DNA of 64,000 bases from Pseudoalteromonas xiamenensis (GTDB lineage Bacteria > Pseudomonadota > Gammaproteobacteria > Enterobacterales > Alteromonadaceae), in the NCBI RefSeq assembly GCF_030994125.1, contig NZ_CP099918.1:558001-622000 (forward strand). Reading direction: 5' to 3'. Within the stretch, counting starts at the first letter, position 1; each line of letters starts with the position of its first letter. Of the stretch, positions 9,124 through 17,998 are shown piece after piece. The position numbers and the translations under genes are program-made. Below the pieces are notes generated by a model, which was given only the letters and a program-made list of their open reading frames with translations, made no database searches and was not told the DNA's origin.

Positions 9124-10391
9124 TTATTCGACTATTCGAGCTTGTTCAGCATCGTTAAACACACGCAAATCTGAAACCACAACGGTATCTCCCGGTAACA
9201 ATCCAGATAACACTTCAATTTGGCTTAAACTCTCAGACCCCAGGCGAACTGGTGTACGGGTCGCTACCCCATTAGCCACTTTGTAAATATATTGGCCTGC
9301 ACTGTTTTGCATAAACTGACCTCGCGGCAAATAGCGCACATTGTCTTTTTGTTCCAAAATGATTCGGCTGGTGAGGCGCTGATTTTGTTTAAGAGAAATC
9401 GTGTATTCTCCTGACAAACGAATTTTGCTAGCAATCGTTCCTTTGACAATCTCAGGTGAAATTGCAATGAGTTCACCTGAAAGCATTTGAGCATTGAGGT
9501 TGATTTCTGCAGCCATACCCAAGGCAAGATCATCACCATATTGCTCTGGTATCTGTACTTCAATCTCGTATTGAGTCAAATCAACCACACTCAAGAGCGG
9601 TTGGTTTTTTTCTACATTGGTCTTTTCTTGAACGGTTAAGTTACCAACCAACCCAGCAACCGGTGATTTAATTTCTAGCGCATTGACCTGTCTTTGTAAT
9701 TCTTCCACAAAGACGTTTTGTCGATTGAACTCCAGTTCGCGATTTTTCACTTCAAACTTGAGACTTTCTTTCAACAGTTCAACCGCTTTCAGCGTTAACG
9801 TGTATTCACGCTCTGCGTTTTGCAAATCGTCTTTTGCTTTTTGATAGTCGATATCGCTGACCACCTGTTTATCATGGCCTTCTTGCGCTCGACGCATTTC
9901 ACGTTTCGCTGCATTTAATGCAACTTCAGCACGACCTATCTTGTTTTCATGGTCAAGTGCTTGCTGTTTTGCATTAATTTTTTCACGTTCCAATGAAGAA
10001 AATAATCGGTCTCTTTCAGCCTGCTGCTGAGTCAGTTCACTGGTTAACTCAGGACTATCAATGATTGCAATCGGTTGGTCTACGACAACCGTATCACCTG
10101 CTTTAACCAAATAGGTAACCGTACCCGACGATGGGCTATAGAGTGTTGGACGCCTGGCTGCGACGACTTTGCCCTGTACAGAGATATCTCTTACAAATTG
10201 GCCTTGTTTCACTGTAGCCAATTTCAATTGATTGACATCAATTGCTCTTTCATTGTTAAACCACCCATAAACATTCGGCGCAACGAAATAGCCTGTAGCA
10301 ATAACCCCCCAAGCAACAGCCACTTTTTCCATGTAGGCTTTGAACTTACAATCTTGGTGTCTTGAGCGCTCGTATCTGGAATATAACTCAC
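9124..10391 (-). CDS. HlyD/MacA-type periplasmic adaptor, apparently frameshifted near its N-terminus
   Basis: The main frame (ATG 10332, 402 residues) has the lipoyl-like half-motifs, a long coiled-coil hairpin (about 85-195) and beta-barrel regions of an efflux adaptor, which bridges an inner-membrane transporter to an outer-membrane channel. From 10332 it lacks a proper anchor. The other frame, starting at GTG 10391 with an AAGGAT site upstream, encodes MSYIPDTSAQDTK and then KPTWKKWLLLGG. One extra base in the C6 tract at 10305-10310 (plus-strand reading) would join it to VIATGYFVAPNVYGWF and create a normal membrane anchor. I therefore give the full gene as 10391 to 9124 with a -1 lesion, probably a sequence error. 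It heads the ATPase/permease operon. No TolC-like gene is present. Confidence 0.85.
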
Positions 10392-10810
10392 GAGATATCC
10401 TTATCTAAATATTTGTACCGATTCGATATAATCCAAAATAGTAACTTTTATGTAAACAAATAGCATCAATTTTTTGTAATTTGAAACACAAAACATCAAT
10501 AAATTTGTTCTTTATATGTCAATAAACTAGAGATAAGCAATGCTACTCTCATAGCTTACGTACACAGAAAAATTTAACTCATTTGCTACATTGCGTGAAT
10601 CATTATTTGCATTTTTTAACCAAAAGAAATAATGACAAGCAAAGCAAATACTGCAATAAGACATGATCAGTGAAGATCGACAATACAACAGCATAGCAAG
10701 GACATCAGACAAAATAACCTGTCTGGATCGCAACAATAAGGAGGATAAGAAGCTCAGAGACTCGCGTTAACAGCGTTGACTTTTAACGCTTGAGATACAT
10801 TCTTTTTGGG
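10392..10810. other. Intergenic region upstream of the adaptor operon
   Basis: About 420 bp of AT-rich sequence between the adaptor start and the small membrane protein gene. It should hold the promoter of the adaptor-ATPase-permease operon. I searched for a GG-N10-GC sigma-54 element on the minus strand and found none that convinced me. A short open frame on the minus strand (10527-10736) has no ribosome site or recognisable product and is not reported as a gene. Confidence 0.5.
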
Positions 10811-11209
10811 CTAGCGTGCAAGTTGTGCTGACCACAACTCGTCATCGTAGCTATATTGGAATAACACGATTTGTGCAGGAACAGTAAAAAGGATTAGCGC
10901 TGCAAAAAGAAGGATATATTGGTAACTGGCTTGCCCCAACCATACAGCGAAAGGAATAGCCGCAAATAAGAGCAGTCCGGTAAAACCAGCACAAAGCCAA
11001 AAACAGCACTGCCAGAACAACGGATTAAACATTGCCTTTTTCCGCTGGTGATTAAGTAAGGCAACCGCCAGAATGAGCATAACGAAAGCGGGGATAAGGT
11101 TGATTTTTGAGCCGCCAGACAACAGCACTGATTTCTCGTAGAAACGCTCAAATCCTAATAGAATCAACGTACTCGCGTAAACCCAATACACCCAGCGTTT
11201 CATGTTCAA
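10811..11209 (-). CDS. Small multi-pass membrane protein, function unknown
   Basis: I do not recognise this 132-residue protein. It has four likely membrane helices (about 8-22, 38-52, 67-88 and 92-115), a short basic loop HQRKK between helices 2 and 3, and a polar C-terminus. It begins MNMKRW, and the second methionine could also be the start. It stands alone between the adaptor operon and an S41 peptidase, in the same direction as both but separated by more than 100 bp on each side. Coding confidence is moderate, based on length and coherent hydrophobic pattern. Confidence 0.6.
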   Translation of the reverse strand: MNMKRWVYWVYASTLILLGFERFYEKSVLLSGGSKINLIPAFVMLILAVALLNHQRKKAMFNPLFWQCCFWLCAGFTGLLLFAAIPFAVWLGQASYQYILLFAALILFTVPAQIVLFQYSYDDELWSAQLAR

Positions 11210-11307
11210 TTTGCACCATTATTACACACTGAAACAACTTACTTCAGATACCGGGCCTTGCCAAGTGTTCAGTCGTAACAAAGCGTGTCAATTTTGAGCC
11301 AGCAGCA

Positions 11308-11324
11308 TGTAAAGGGGCTTTACA
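11308..11324. repeat. 17-bp palindrome TGTAAA-GGGGC-TTTACA (copy A)
   Basis: First of six copies in the window. It lies 36 bp downstream of the S41 peptidase stop, and a further inverted pair TTGAGCC / GGCTCAA (11294-11300 and 11332-11338) flanks it, making a larger foldable unit. Confidence 0.9.
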
Positions 11325-11359
11325 GTGACCAGGCTCAAGTGTCATTAAGACTTTTTAAC

Positions 11360-12391
11360 TCAGTCATTACGACTCGTTAACGCTCGATTGAACGTCGCCG
11401 CAACGCCTTCCCGTTCACGTACCAAGAAAGCATCCTGATCGGCGCTTGTTTTTAACAATAATTGAATCGCTTGATAATACGCTTCTGTTTTAGCCTTTTT
11501 AGCCGCAACCGCGATATCAGGTAAAACACCGACATTCTCCCAATTCGTTTTGGTAATCGGATTAATTGCCTTAGAGACGGGCAAAGCAATGCGCAGAGTG
11601 TGTTCAAGAGGAAAATATTGCCAAGGGTTTGCACCTCCTTTCGTCTTCTCACCCACGATCACCGCACGTTTTAGGTGTTTCATGTTGTAACTAAATTCTT
11701 CCGCGGCTGAAAACGTATTCGGCCCAGTTAAAATATACAAGGGAATATCTGCTCTCACTTTACCAATAATGTTTGTTTCACTCCAGAATTCGGTCGTGGC
11801 ATCGGTTTGACGATTGTAAAAGCTATTTAAGTGAGTTTTTTCTGGCAAAAAGTACCCACTTAACAACTGAACCATTTGTGCACTCCCGCCGCCATTTTCA
11901 CGTAAATCAATAATGAGTACATCAACGTCTTCCAACACCTTCATAACACTCGCGAGCTTAGCACGTAATTTGGGTGTAACATCCGCAAACCCCCAGAAAC
12001 TTAGATAGCCGATATTGCCATCGAGAACGGCGACGTCGGTGAAGCCATAGTTTTTCCTGGCAAGCTTATGAAACCATGGTTCTTTCTTTTCAGTCGTTGT
12101 CGTTGTGGGAATTTGATTCACCGCAAAGTGCTTATCTACTTGCTGAAGTGTGTCCGTTAATAAGTGAGCTATTTGCTCTTCTGTCTCTGCTAGTTGCCAT
12201 TCTGATGACGAGTTTAATGTTTCCAACAAGGCCATAATTTTAGGGATCTTGGATGTTTCGACATAATGGTTGGTAATTGACGATTCCACGGCGTGTTGGA
12301 TAGTGAGTTTATCACTTTGGGTCAGAGCAAAACTTTGCCCTGCAAACGCAATAAGGAGAGAAGAACAGAGAAATAGAGATGTCGTTTTCAT
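11360..12391 (-). CDS. Periplasmic S41-family (C-terminal processing-like) peptidase
   Basis: A 343-residue secreted protein with signal peptide MKTTSLFLCSSLLIAFAGQS and probable cleavage after SFA. The N-terminal region (about 25-95) resembles the helical domain of IRBP-like S41 proteins. The catalytic part contains LIIDLRENGGGSAQMV, the nucleophile region TGPNTFSAAEEF with the likely serine, and VGEKTKGGANPW with the likely lysine. There is no obvious PDZ domain, so it belongs to the smaller retinol-binding-protein-like branch rather than classical CtpA. It is monocistronic; a 17-bp palindrome lies just downstream. The natural substrate is unknown. Confidence 0.88.
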   Translation of the reverse strand: MKTTSLFLCSSLLIAFAGQSFALTQSDKLTIQHAVESSITNHYVETSKIPKIMALLETLNSSSEWQLAETEEQIAHLLTDTLQQVDKHFAVNQIPTTTTTEKKEPWFHKLARKNYGFTDVAVLDGNIGYLSFWGFADVTPKLRAKLASVMKVLEDVDVLIIDLRENGGGSAQMVQLLSGYFLPEKTHLNSFYNRQTDATTEFWSETNIIGKVRADIPLYILTGPNTFSAAEEFSYNMKHLKRAVIVGEKTKGGANPWQYFPLEHTLRIALPVSKAINPITKTNWENVGVLPDIAVAAKKAKTEAYYQAIQLLLKTSADQDAFLVREREGVAATFNRALTSRND

Positions 12392-12581
12392 ATTGGCAGC
12401 TCGGTATTGTTATTATTAATGAATTTCGAGGTACTTGGTTGTCATGATGTATGGCCCTAGTTTGACGTGATTAGTTCCTTTATTAGTTGCTGTAAAATGT
12501 AACTAAGTATGTTTTAAATACTCAAAAAATATGGTGTTTTACAACTCAAATAGGTTTCGCAAAACAATATCGCCTAAAAGT

Positions 12582-12607
12582 AAAAAGCCCCCAATGTTGG
12601 AGGCTTT
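12582..12607 (-). terminator. Intrinsic terminator of the TonB-dependent receptor gene
   Basis: On the minus strand a stem AAAGCC(T)CC / GG(G)GGCTTT with a six-base loop is followed by a T-run, 23 bases after the receptor stop codon. Confidence 0.8.
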
Positions 12608-12630
12608 GAATCTTATTCAGTGATATTCAA

Positions 12631-15219
12631 TTAGAAATTAAACGTCACTTTAGTGTAGATGTAACGACCGCGCGGGTTATGTGTTTTTCCTACATAACCA
12701 TACAAGTCTGAATCACCATCACCAATTGCAAATGGCGGCTCTTCATCAAGTAGGTTGTTTACACCAAGCGATACTTTGATGCCATCGCTGAAGCGATATG
12801 AACCTTGAAGATCAAGTAGAATTTGCGAATCAACCATACGAGATGTATTTTCTTCGAAATCAAGCGTACCATCAAAATCGATGTCTGGCGTATCTTCAAA
12901 CTCACCAATATAACTAATGTTTAAATTGGCTGATAAGTTATCTTGTACCCAAGAGTTTGTAAGAACCCAGCGGTGCTCTGGATAACCGTACTCACCAGTG
13001 TAGTCTTGATCGTCTTTCTCGAACTTATTCAAGAAGCTGTATTCTAAATTAAATTTAAGGTCGCCACTTTCGCCTAAGCTGTATAGGTAGCTTGCTGAGA
13101 AATCCACACCTGATACTTCTTGAGAAGTCACGTTTTTGAACGTGCTGTGTAGTTTACGGAGAACACCAAGTGATTCACCAGGTTGTGGCGCTAGACGCTC
13201 ACACACGGTACTGTTTTGGTTATTACATTCAGCATCATAAAGTGGTCCGAATGGTTCTTCATCTATCTTGTTGTCTTGTGTGATTGACCAGAAGTCGATC
13301 CCTAAGCCAATTTCATGCGTAGGAGCCCACACAATACCCAAGTTCATTGACTCAGATTCTTCCGCTTTTAGATTTGGGTTACCCGCAAATTGAATATTGT
13401 AATCAAGTACACCGCAATCTTTGCCTGTTGCCTGACAACGGTATGTATCGGTAAAGAATTGGCTTTCTTCTGATGGGCCTAAACCGATTTGCGCAAGTGA
13501 TGGCGCACGGAAACCTTGAGCCCATGAACCACGTACCGTCATGTCATCGCTTGGTGTCCAGCGGAACGCGACTTTTGGATTCGTTGTTGAACCAAAATCG
13601 CTATAATCATCGTAACGACCTGCTAATTGTAATTCGAAGCTGTCCGCAAGCGGAATTGAGAATTCAACATAAGCAGCCCACTGATCACGCTCAGCAGCAG
13701 CCGACACCGATTCCGTTCCGAATATCAAACCACGCACAAATTGATCATCTGGAATATCTTCAACGTCTTCTTCACGGTATTCAAAACCTGCCGCCATAAG
13801 CACAGGCATATCATTGAAGGTAAACGCTTCGCCTGTGATGCTACCATCGAATGACGTCATATGAGACTCACCACGGCGCACAAGGCTTGTCGTAATACGG
13901 TCAATTACTTCAGGTGAGTTGTACGTTCCACCGAATGGATTGTAGTTACCCGCATCAATTTCAGCTTGTAAATAATCAACACGTACCCAGCCCTGGCCTT
14001 TAGAACCCGTTTGCTCAGATTTACTGCGGCCTTTTTGCGCTGCAAGTTCCCAATCCCAATCATTTAATGTACCACGGAAGCCCGCAACGATGCGCATGGT
14101 GTCAGAACTAATATCCCAACGACGAGGACCTGCATCTACTGTACGATAACGGCCAATATCAATGTCCATGCCAAACGGGTTATTTGGGTGCGAAGCAGGC
14201 ACTGTGAGACCCGCGTCTTCATCTAGAGGTGTAGGCGCGCCGCCTGCTTGTGATGTGTTGTGCTGTACAGCAAACTCGATGAAACCGGTGATATCATTAC
14301 CAAAGTTTTGCTCGGCTTGAACAATTGCACCAACACGTTCAGCGGCTGGAATGATATAGCCATAAGGGCCGTAATCAAATAGACAGCTTCCGCTTGAGGT
14401 TGCGTTTTCTGCTGGACAATTTGGATCGATCGTTTTCTCACCGTCAACATAAAAATAACCAGGGAAACCACGACTTGAACGGAAGTCTTCACCACCATAT
14501 GGAGATTGATTTGCTGTACCTAAACGGCCTGCTTCATCCGCAGAAAACGATGAGTTGTTGAAGTAGTCAAGAATGATAGTCACATTGCTGTCATTCGTGC
14601 TGCTCCCCCACAATAAGCTCGCCGTTTTTTCTTCATAACTTGGACCGTCGGTACCACCAAACCCTAAGTTTAGCTCTAGACCATCAAAGTCCTTTTTCAA
14701 AATAACGTTAACGACCCCCGCGACAGCATCAGAACCATAAATAGCAGACGCGCCATCTTTTAGAATATCGATTCGTTCAATAGCAGACACTGGAATACTG
14801 TTAATATCGACAAATGAATTCGTAATGCTTTCCGCGAACGCACTGATTGCTACGCGACGACCATTAATCAACACCAATGTCGCATCTGGGCCAAGACCAC
14901 GTAAACTAACGGCAGCGCCACCATTCGCGGTAGAATCTTGGTTGTTGCCACGCGTTGAGAACGTACCGTTACCGGCAACTGGCATTTTCTCTAAAAGTTG
15001 TTGAAGGTTATCATAACCAAACGAGGAAATTTCTTCTTTACCGATAGTCTGGATTGGTGATGGACCTTCCATATCCGTGCGTTTGATGCGTGAGCCTGTT
15101 ACTTCAATTTTTTCTACTTTATCCGCACCTTCATCAGCTGCAAATGCCGGCGCAGACGTCGCACAAACTGCCGCGATTGCAAGACTAAGAGCTGTTAGTT
15201 GAGAGTATTTTTTAGTCAT
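12631..15219 (-). CDS. TonB-dependent outer-membrane receptor
   Basis: An 862-residue receptor with a signal peptide ending SAPAFA, a TonB-box-like segment EKIEVTGSRI, a plug domain (about 45-170) with LEKMPVAGNG, SLRGLGPDATLVLINGRRVA and VERIDILKDGASAIYGSDA-type motifs, and a 22-strand barrel ending YTKVTFNF with the terminal aromatic expected for outer-membrane insertion. It imports a substrate using TonB energy. The plug resembles the large Alteromonadales receptors used for peptides or glycans rather than a typical siderophore receptor, but the substrate cannot be read from sequence. It is monocistronic with its own terminator. A ribosome site AAAGGAAC precedes the ATG. Confidence 0.94.
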   Translation of the reverse strand: MTKKYSQLTALSLAIAAVCATSAPAFAADEGADKVEKIEVTGSRIKRTDMEGPSPIQTIGKEEISSFGYDNLQQLLEKMPVAGNGTFSTRGNNQDSTANGGAAVSLRGLGPDATLVLINGRRVAISAFAESITNSFVDINSIPVSAIERIDILKDGASAIYGSDAVAGVVNVILKKDFDGLELNLGFGGTDGPSYEEKTASLLWGSSTNDSNVTIILDYFNNSSFSADEAGRLGTANQSPYGGEDFRSSRGFPGYFYVDGEKTIDPNCPAENATSSGSCLFDYGPYGYIIPAAERVGAIVQAEQNFGNDITGFIEFAVQHNTSQAGGAPTPLDEDAGLTVPASHPNNPFGMDIDIGRYRTVDAGPRRWDISSDTMRIVAGFRGTLNDWDWELAAQKGRSKSEQTGSKGQGWVRVDYLQAEIDAGNYNPFGGTYNSPEVIDRITTSLVRRGESHMTSFDGSITGEAFTFNDMPVLMAAGFEYREEDVEDIPDDQFVRGLIFGTESVSAAAERDQWAAYVEFSIPLADSFELQLAGRYDDYSDFGSTTNPKVAFRWTPSDDMTVRGSWAQGFRAPSLAQIGLGPSEESQFFTDTYRCQATGKDCGVLDYNIQFAGNPNLKAEESESMNLGIVWAPTHEIGLGIDFWSITQDNKIDEEPFGPLYDAECNNQNSTVCERLAPQPGESLGVLRKLHSTFKNVTSQEVSGVDFSASYLYSLGESGDLKFNLEYSFLNKFEKDDQDYTGEYGYPEHRWVLTNSWVQDNLSANLNISYIGEFEDTPDIDFDGTLDFEENTSRMVDSQILLDLQGSYRFSDGIKVSLGVNNLLDEEPPFAIGDGDSDLYGYVGKTHNPRGRYIYTKVTFNF

Positions 15220-15596
15220 TATTGTTCCTTTTTGTTAACCAAATAGCGCTTAATGTAAACCCTTATCGCAATATAGTTAACACTGTATTTTGCAGAAAAC
15301 AATCTAATGCGTTGATTTATACAGGCATAAACCGTAACGAATTGTGTAAATTACAACCCATATTTAAATTAATCATTTAAATATCATTACGTTACAAATT
15401 TGTTTTTTTGTAAAAAATTTAACAAATTATTTCAGTCATTTTATTGGTAACATAATGAAATATAGAGAAAAAGGAACAGAAGAAGACGGCACTCCATACA
15501 GGTCAAAAAGCAAGCTAATTGTTCAGTATGCTTTACAGATTTGAGCTATCTTTCAAAAAATACGCGTTAGATTTATCTACTCAAATCCCGCACGTT
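15220..15596. other. Upstream region of the TonB receptor
   Basis: A strongly AT-rich stretch between the receptor start and the 3' end of the GlxA-type gene. It must hold the receptor promoter. Two copies of the self-complementary octamer ATTTAAAT lie at 15362-15369 and 15375-15382, 13 bp apart; they could be operator half-sites. No Fur-box-like sequence was evident. An open frame on the plus strand from 15519 runs antisense to the regulator and is not considered real. Confidence 0.5.
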
Positions 15597-16567
15597 TTAG
15601 CTCATTATAGATTTGCGAAATTGGCTTGGCGCAATCGTTTCAAATTGCTGCCAAATACGGCGGAAATGACGGCTACTCGAGAAACCGCATTCAGTAGCGA
15701 CGAGCTCGATATCAATATGGCGGGTCTGCAGGAGCTGTTTGGCTCTCACAATTTTAAGCGAATTGATGTATTGCTGAACACCAATTCCGATTGCTTGTTT
15801 AAACAAGCGACTGAGTTGCCGCTCGGAAATCCCCACGTCAGAGGCAATAGACGAGACACGAATGTCTTGATGCAAGCGAGCGCAGATCAAATCTTGTGCT
15901 CGATGTACGGCACGGTGTAAATGATTTCGTCCATTCAACCAAACACTCTGTTGGCTATCTCGTCCGTCTCTGCGAAAATACACCAACATCTCACGTGCCA
16001 CTTTCATTGACAGCTCGTCGCCAAATTGTTTGGCAACAAAATGCAATGCTGCATCAATCCCCGAACTAATACCTGCACTCGTCAACATATTGCCATCTTC
16101 GACGAAAAGACATGTTTCTAACACGTTTAGTTCTGGATAAGCCAATTTCAATCGCTCAGTTAACTCATGGTGAGTTGTACACTTTTTGTTGGCCAATAAA
16201 CCCGCCTTCGCGGCCATAAATGCACCACTACAAATGGTGAACACGAGTTGCTGACTCACAGTGTGCTTAAGCCAATCGGCGACTACTTCGCCTTCTTCAC
16301 TTAAGCAATAGTCAAACGAGCCATAACTCCCAGGTAACACAACCACATCATCGCAAAGTAGCGTTTGAGGTAATGGGGTCAAGTTAGTTAAGGTCAGCCC
16401 TCCCCCAAGACTTGTTCACTCGTTGGACTCACGTAGTGCAAAACAATAGGCGCACCAGCACGCTGGGCTTCTAAAAACACTTGCAATGGACCGCCCAAAT
16501 CAAGCGGGAGGACGGCCTTAGAGATCACAAAGTAAATGTTTTTTATAACGTTATTCTGAAATTCCAT
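15597..16567 (-). CDS. GlxA-family (DJ-1/PfpI plus AraC) transcriptional regulator, frameshifted
   Basis: The C-terminal part (from about 16382) carries the end of a class I glutamine-amidotransferase-like domain with FTICSGAFMAAKAGLL and an AraC helix-turn-helix pair (SSIASDVGISERQLSRLFK, LVATECGFSSSRHFRRIW). The N-terminal part lies in another frame from ATG 16567: MEFQNNVIKNIYFVISKAV, LPLDLGGPLQVFLEAQRAGA and HYVSPTSEQVLGEG, then a premature TGA. One extra base in the G-rich tract at 16398-16406 restores a continuous protein through LTLTNLTPLPQ. The lesion looks like a one-base loss, either artefact or true mutation. The gene overlaps the end of the cysteine hydrolase gene by 17 bases. Regulators of this class often control the neighbouring hydrolase. 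Confidence 0.85.
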
Positions 16568-17102
16568 AATCCTGAACAGAAGTTATCGTTGCAAAACGTT
16601 TATTAAGCACAAGCGCTGTGTGAGCTTGAATGTCCTCGACTGAATGTACCTTCGAAGTAAACGGACTTGTCATCGCAAACGTGAGCGTGGCATCCAATAC
16701 AAATTCCACCGCAAAGCCTAGATCACTGGCAACACGTGTCGTTGTTTCACAGCATTGCTCCGTTCGAATACCGCTAATCACTAGCTTACGAATACCATTG
16801 CGAGTCAACCAACGTAATAATCCCGTATCGGTGAATGCATTGTGTACTGTCTTGTGTACGACTCTATCATACTTGCTCGGTAAAAAATCCATCGGCTTCA
16901 CAAAACCGTTCGATAAATAAAAAGGACTATTTTTGTCAACATCATCAACATGCAACACTTTCACAATTGGTAAATTGTTTGCCTGAAAATAATTCACCAA
17001 ATCACTCATATTTTGCTTAAATGATTCGAAGTGACTTGTCTCCCAATAGGGCGCGTGAAAGAAAGAATCTTGGGTATCGATGATAATTAAAGCTGTTGTC
17101 AT
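16551..17102 (-). CDS. Isochorismatase-like cysteine hydrolase
   Basis: A 183-residue protein of the isochorismatase/nicotinamidase fold. It has the N-terminal LIIIDTQDSFF motif with the catalytic aspartate, a lysine in the VHKTVHNAF segment, and the nucleophile region VISGIRTEQCCETTTRVASD with the catalytic cysteine. The family hydrolyses amides, imides or vinyl ethers; the exact substrate is unknown. It precedes and overlaps the GlxA-type regulator, so the two genes form a small operon, an arrangement seen widely in bacteria. Confidence 0.88.
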   Translation of the reverse strand: MTTALIIIDTQDSFFHAPYWETSHFESFKQNMSDLVNYFQANNLPIVKVLHVDDVDKNSPFYLSNGFVKPMDFLPSKYDRVVHKTVHNAFTDTGLLRWLTRNGIRKLVISGIRTEQCCETTTRVASDLGFAVEFVLDATLTFAMTSPFTSKVHSVEDIQAHTALVLNKRFATITSVQDYGISE

Positions 17103-17322
17103 TCTAATTCCTTAAGGGTGTAAAAAGTTAATCAACGTAGTTTGAATTGCCATCTACTTTATCTGACCACACCGTTTTGACGAGCCACACTTACGACACA
17201 GATGGGACTTTTTCAGACTTGAAATAAACTCTTTTTAAGATCCGTTGTATTGGCACAAAGATCCCACTACACTTGCTTGCAAGATACAAATAATTAACAT
17301 AAAACGTTCAACAAGGATAACG

Positions 17323-17919
17323 ATGAACATTTGCAACAAACTCGTTTGTGTAACGCTGCTGTCTGGTATGTTTGGATGCGCTCAACATAACCACCAACTG
17401 CCGCTCACGAGCTCAAAATCGCCCGAAACACTGGCATGTCTAGGCACAACCACGCTTCCTCAACCACTTCAGTCGAGTTTTATTGAAACCGAAGACTCTG
17501 CGTTGCTTCAATCGTCACTTGGCGAACCCAGTAACGGCAAACTCTGCCAAGGCAAAGTGTACGAGGCAACGCAAGATGTCGTCGTTTTTCGAGCTTGGAA
17601 TAGCACAAATCCGGGGAGCCAGTTTGGACAATGGTGGGCGTTTAACAGGCCCGCTGGACTCATTTCTGAGTATCGCGCTCAGTTTGAGATTTGCTATCAA
17701 TGGTCCCCTCTCGATAAGATGAGCCGTTGCACATTAAAACAAGGGACCAAAGTTGTCGTCGGAAACGGCCAAAGTGCAATGTGTTCTGAATACCTCACAT
17801 ATTCGGTATCGAGTGCCCAACAAGTTTATGTAGCTAATGCCAAAGACAACATTGCCGACTGCACGTCGTTCGATGGGGTAATGGAATGGGTAACTGAACA
17901 ATCGGATGAAGCGCAATAG
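17323..17919 (+). CDS. Lipoprotein of unknown function
   Basis: I chose ATG 17323 because it follows an AAGGA site by five bases and begins a lipoprotein signal, MNICNKLVCVTLLSGMFGC, with a lipobox LSGMFGC. A longer frame from 17245 has no ribosome site. The mature protein is about 180 residues with several cysteines (in LCQGK, FEICYQW, RCTLKQG, AMCSEY and DCTSF), suggesting disulphides in the periplasm. I recognise no domain. The gene is alone between the divergent hydrolase/regulator pair and convergent cydB. Confidence 0.75.
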   Translation: MNICNKLVCVTLLSGMFGCAQHNHQLPLTSSKSPETLACLGTTTLPQPLQSSFIETEDSALLQSSLGEPSNGKLCQGKVYEATQDVVVFRAWNSTNPGSQFGQWWAFNRPAGLISEYRAQFEICYQWSPLDKMSRCTLKQGTKVVVGNGQSAMCSEYLTYSVSSAQQVYVANAKDNIADCTSFDGVMEWVTEQSDEAQ

Positions 17920-17960
17920 ACTACGCTACCTTAATAGGTGAGGAAATACGCTTTAGCGAC

Positions 17961-17986
17961 AAGGCGAGACGAGATATCCTCGCCTT
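17961..17986. terminator. Hairpin between the lipoprotein gene and cydB (possible terminator)
   Basis: Eight-base arms AAGGCGAG / CTCGCCTT around a ten-base loop, in the short gap between convergent genes. Only a weak T-rich stretch follows on the plus strand, so termination is plausible but not certain. Confidence 0.45.
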
Positions 17987-17998
17987 CTCGATTCTTGT

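Noticed and set aside
10392..10520. Sigma-54 promoter for the adaptor operon
   Set aside because: I looked for GG-N10-GC with the TGGCAC/TTGC context on the minus strand and found no acceptable match.
10527..10736. 69-residue open frame on the minus strand
   Set aside because: AT-rich non-coding region, no ribosome site, odd composition and no family.
11308..11324. Treating the 17-bp palindromes as TyrR boxes
   Set aside because: The arms agree with TGTAAA/TTTACA, but TyrR sites have a six-base spacer while all six copies here have five, and none lies at a promoter of an aromatic-amino-acid gene.
15519..15920. 133-residue open frame on the plus strand
   Set aside because: It runs antisense to the well-supported AraC domain and has no ribosome site or recognisable product.
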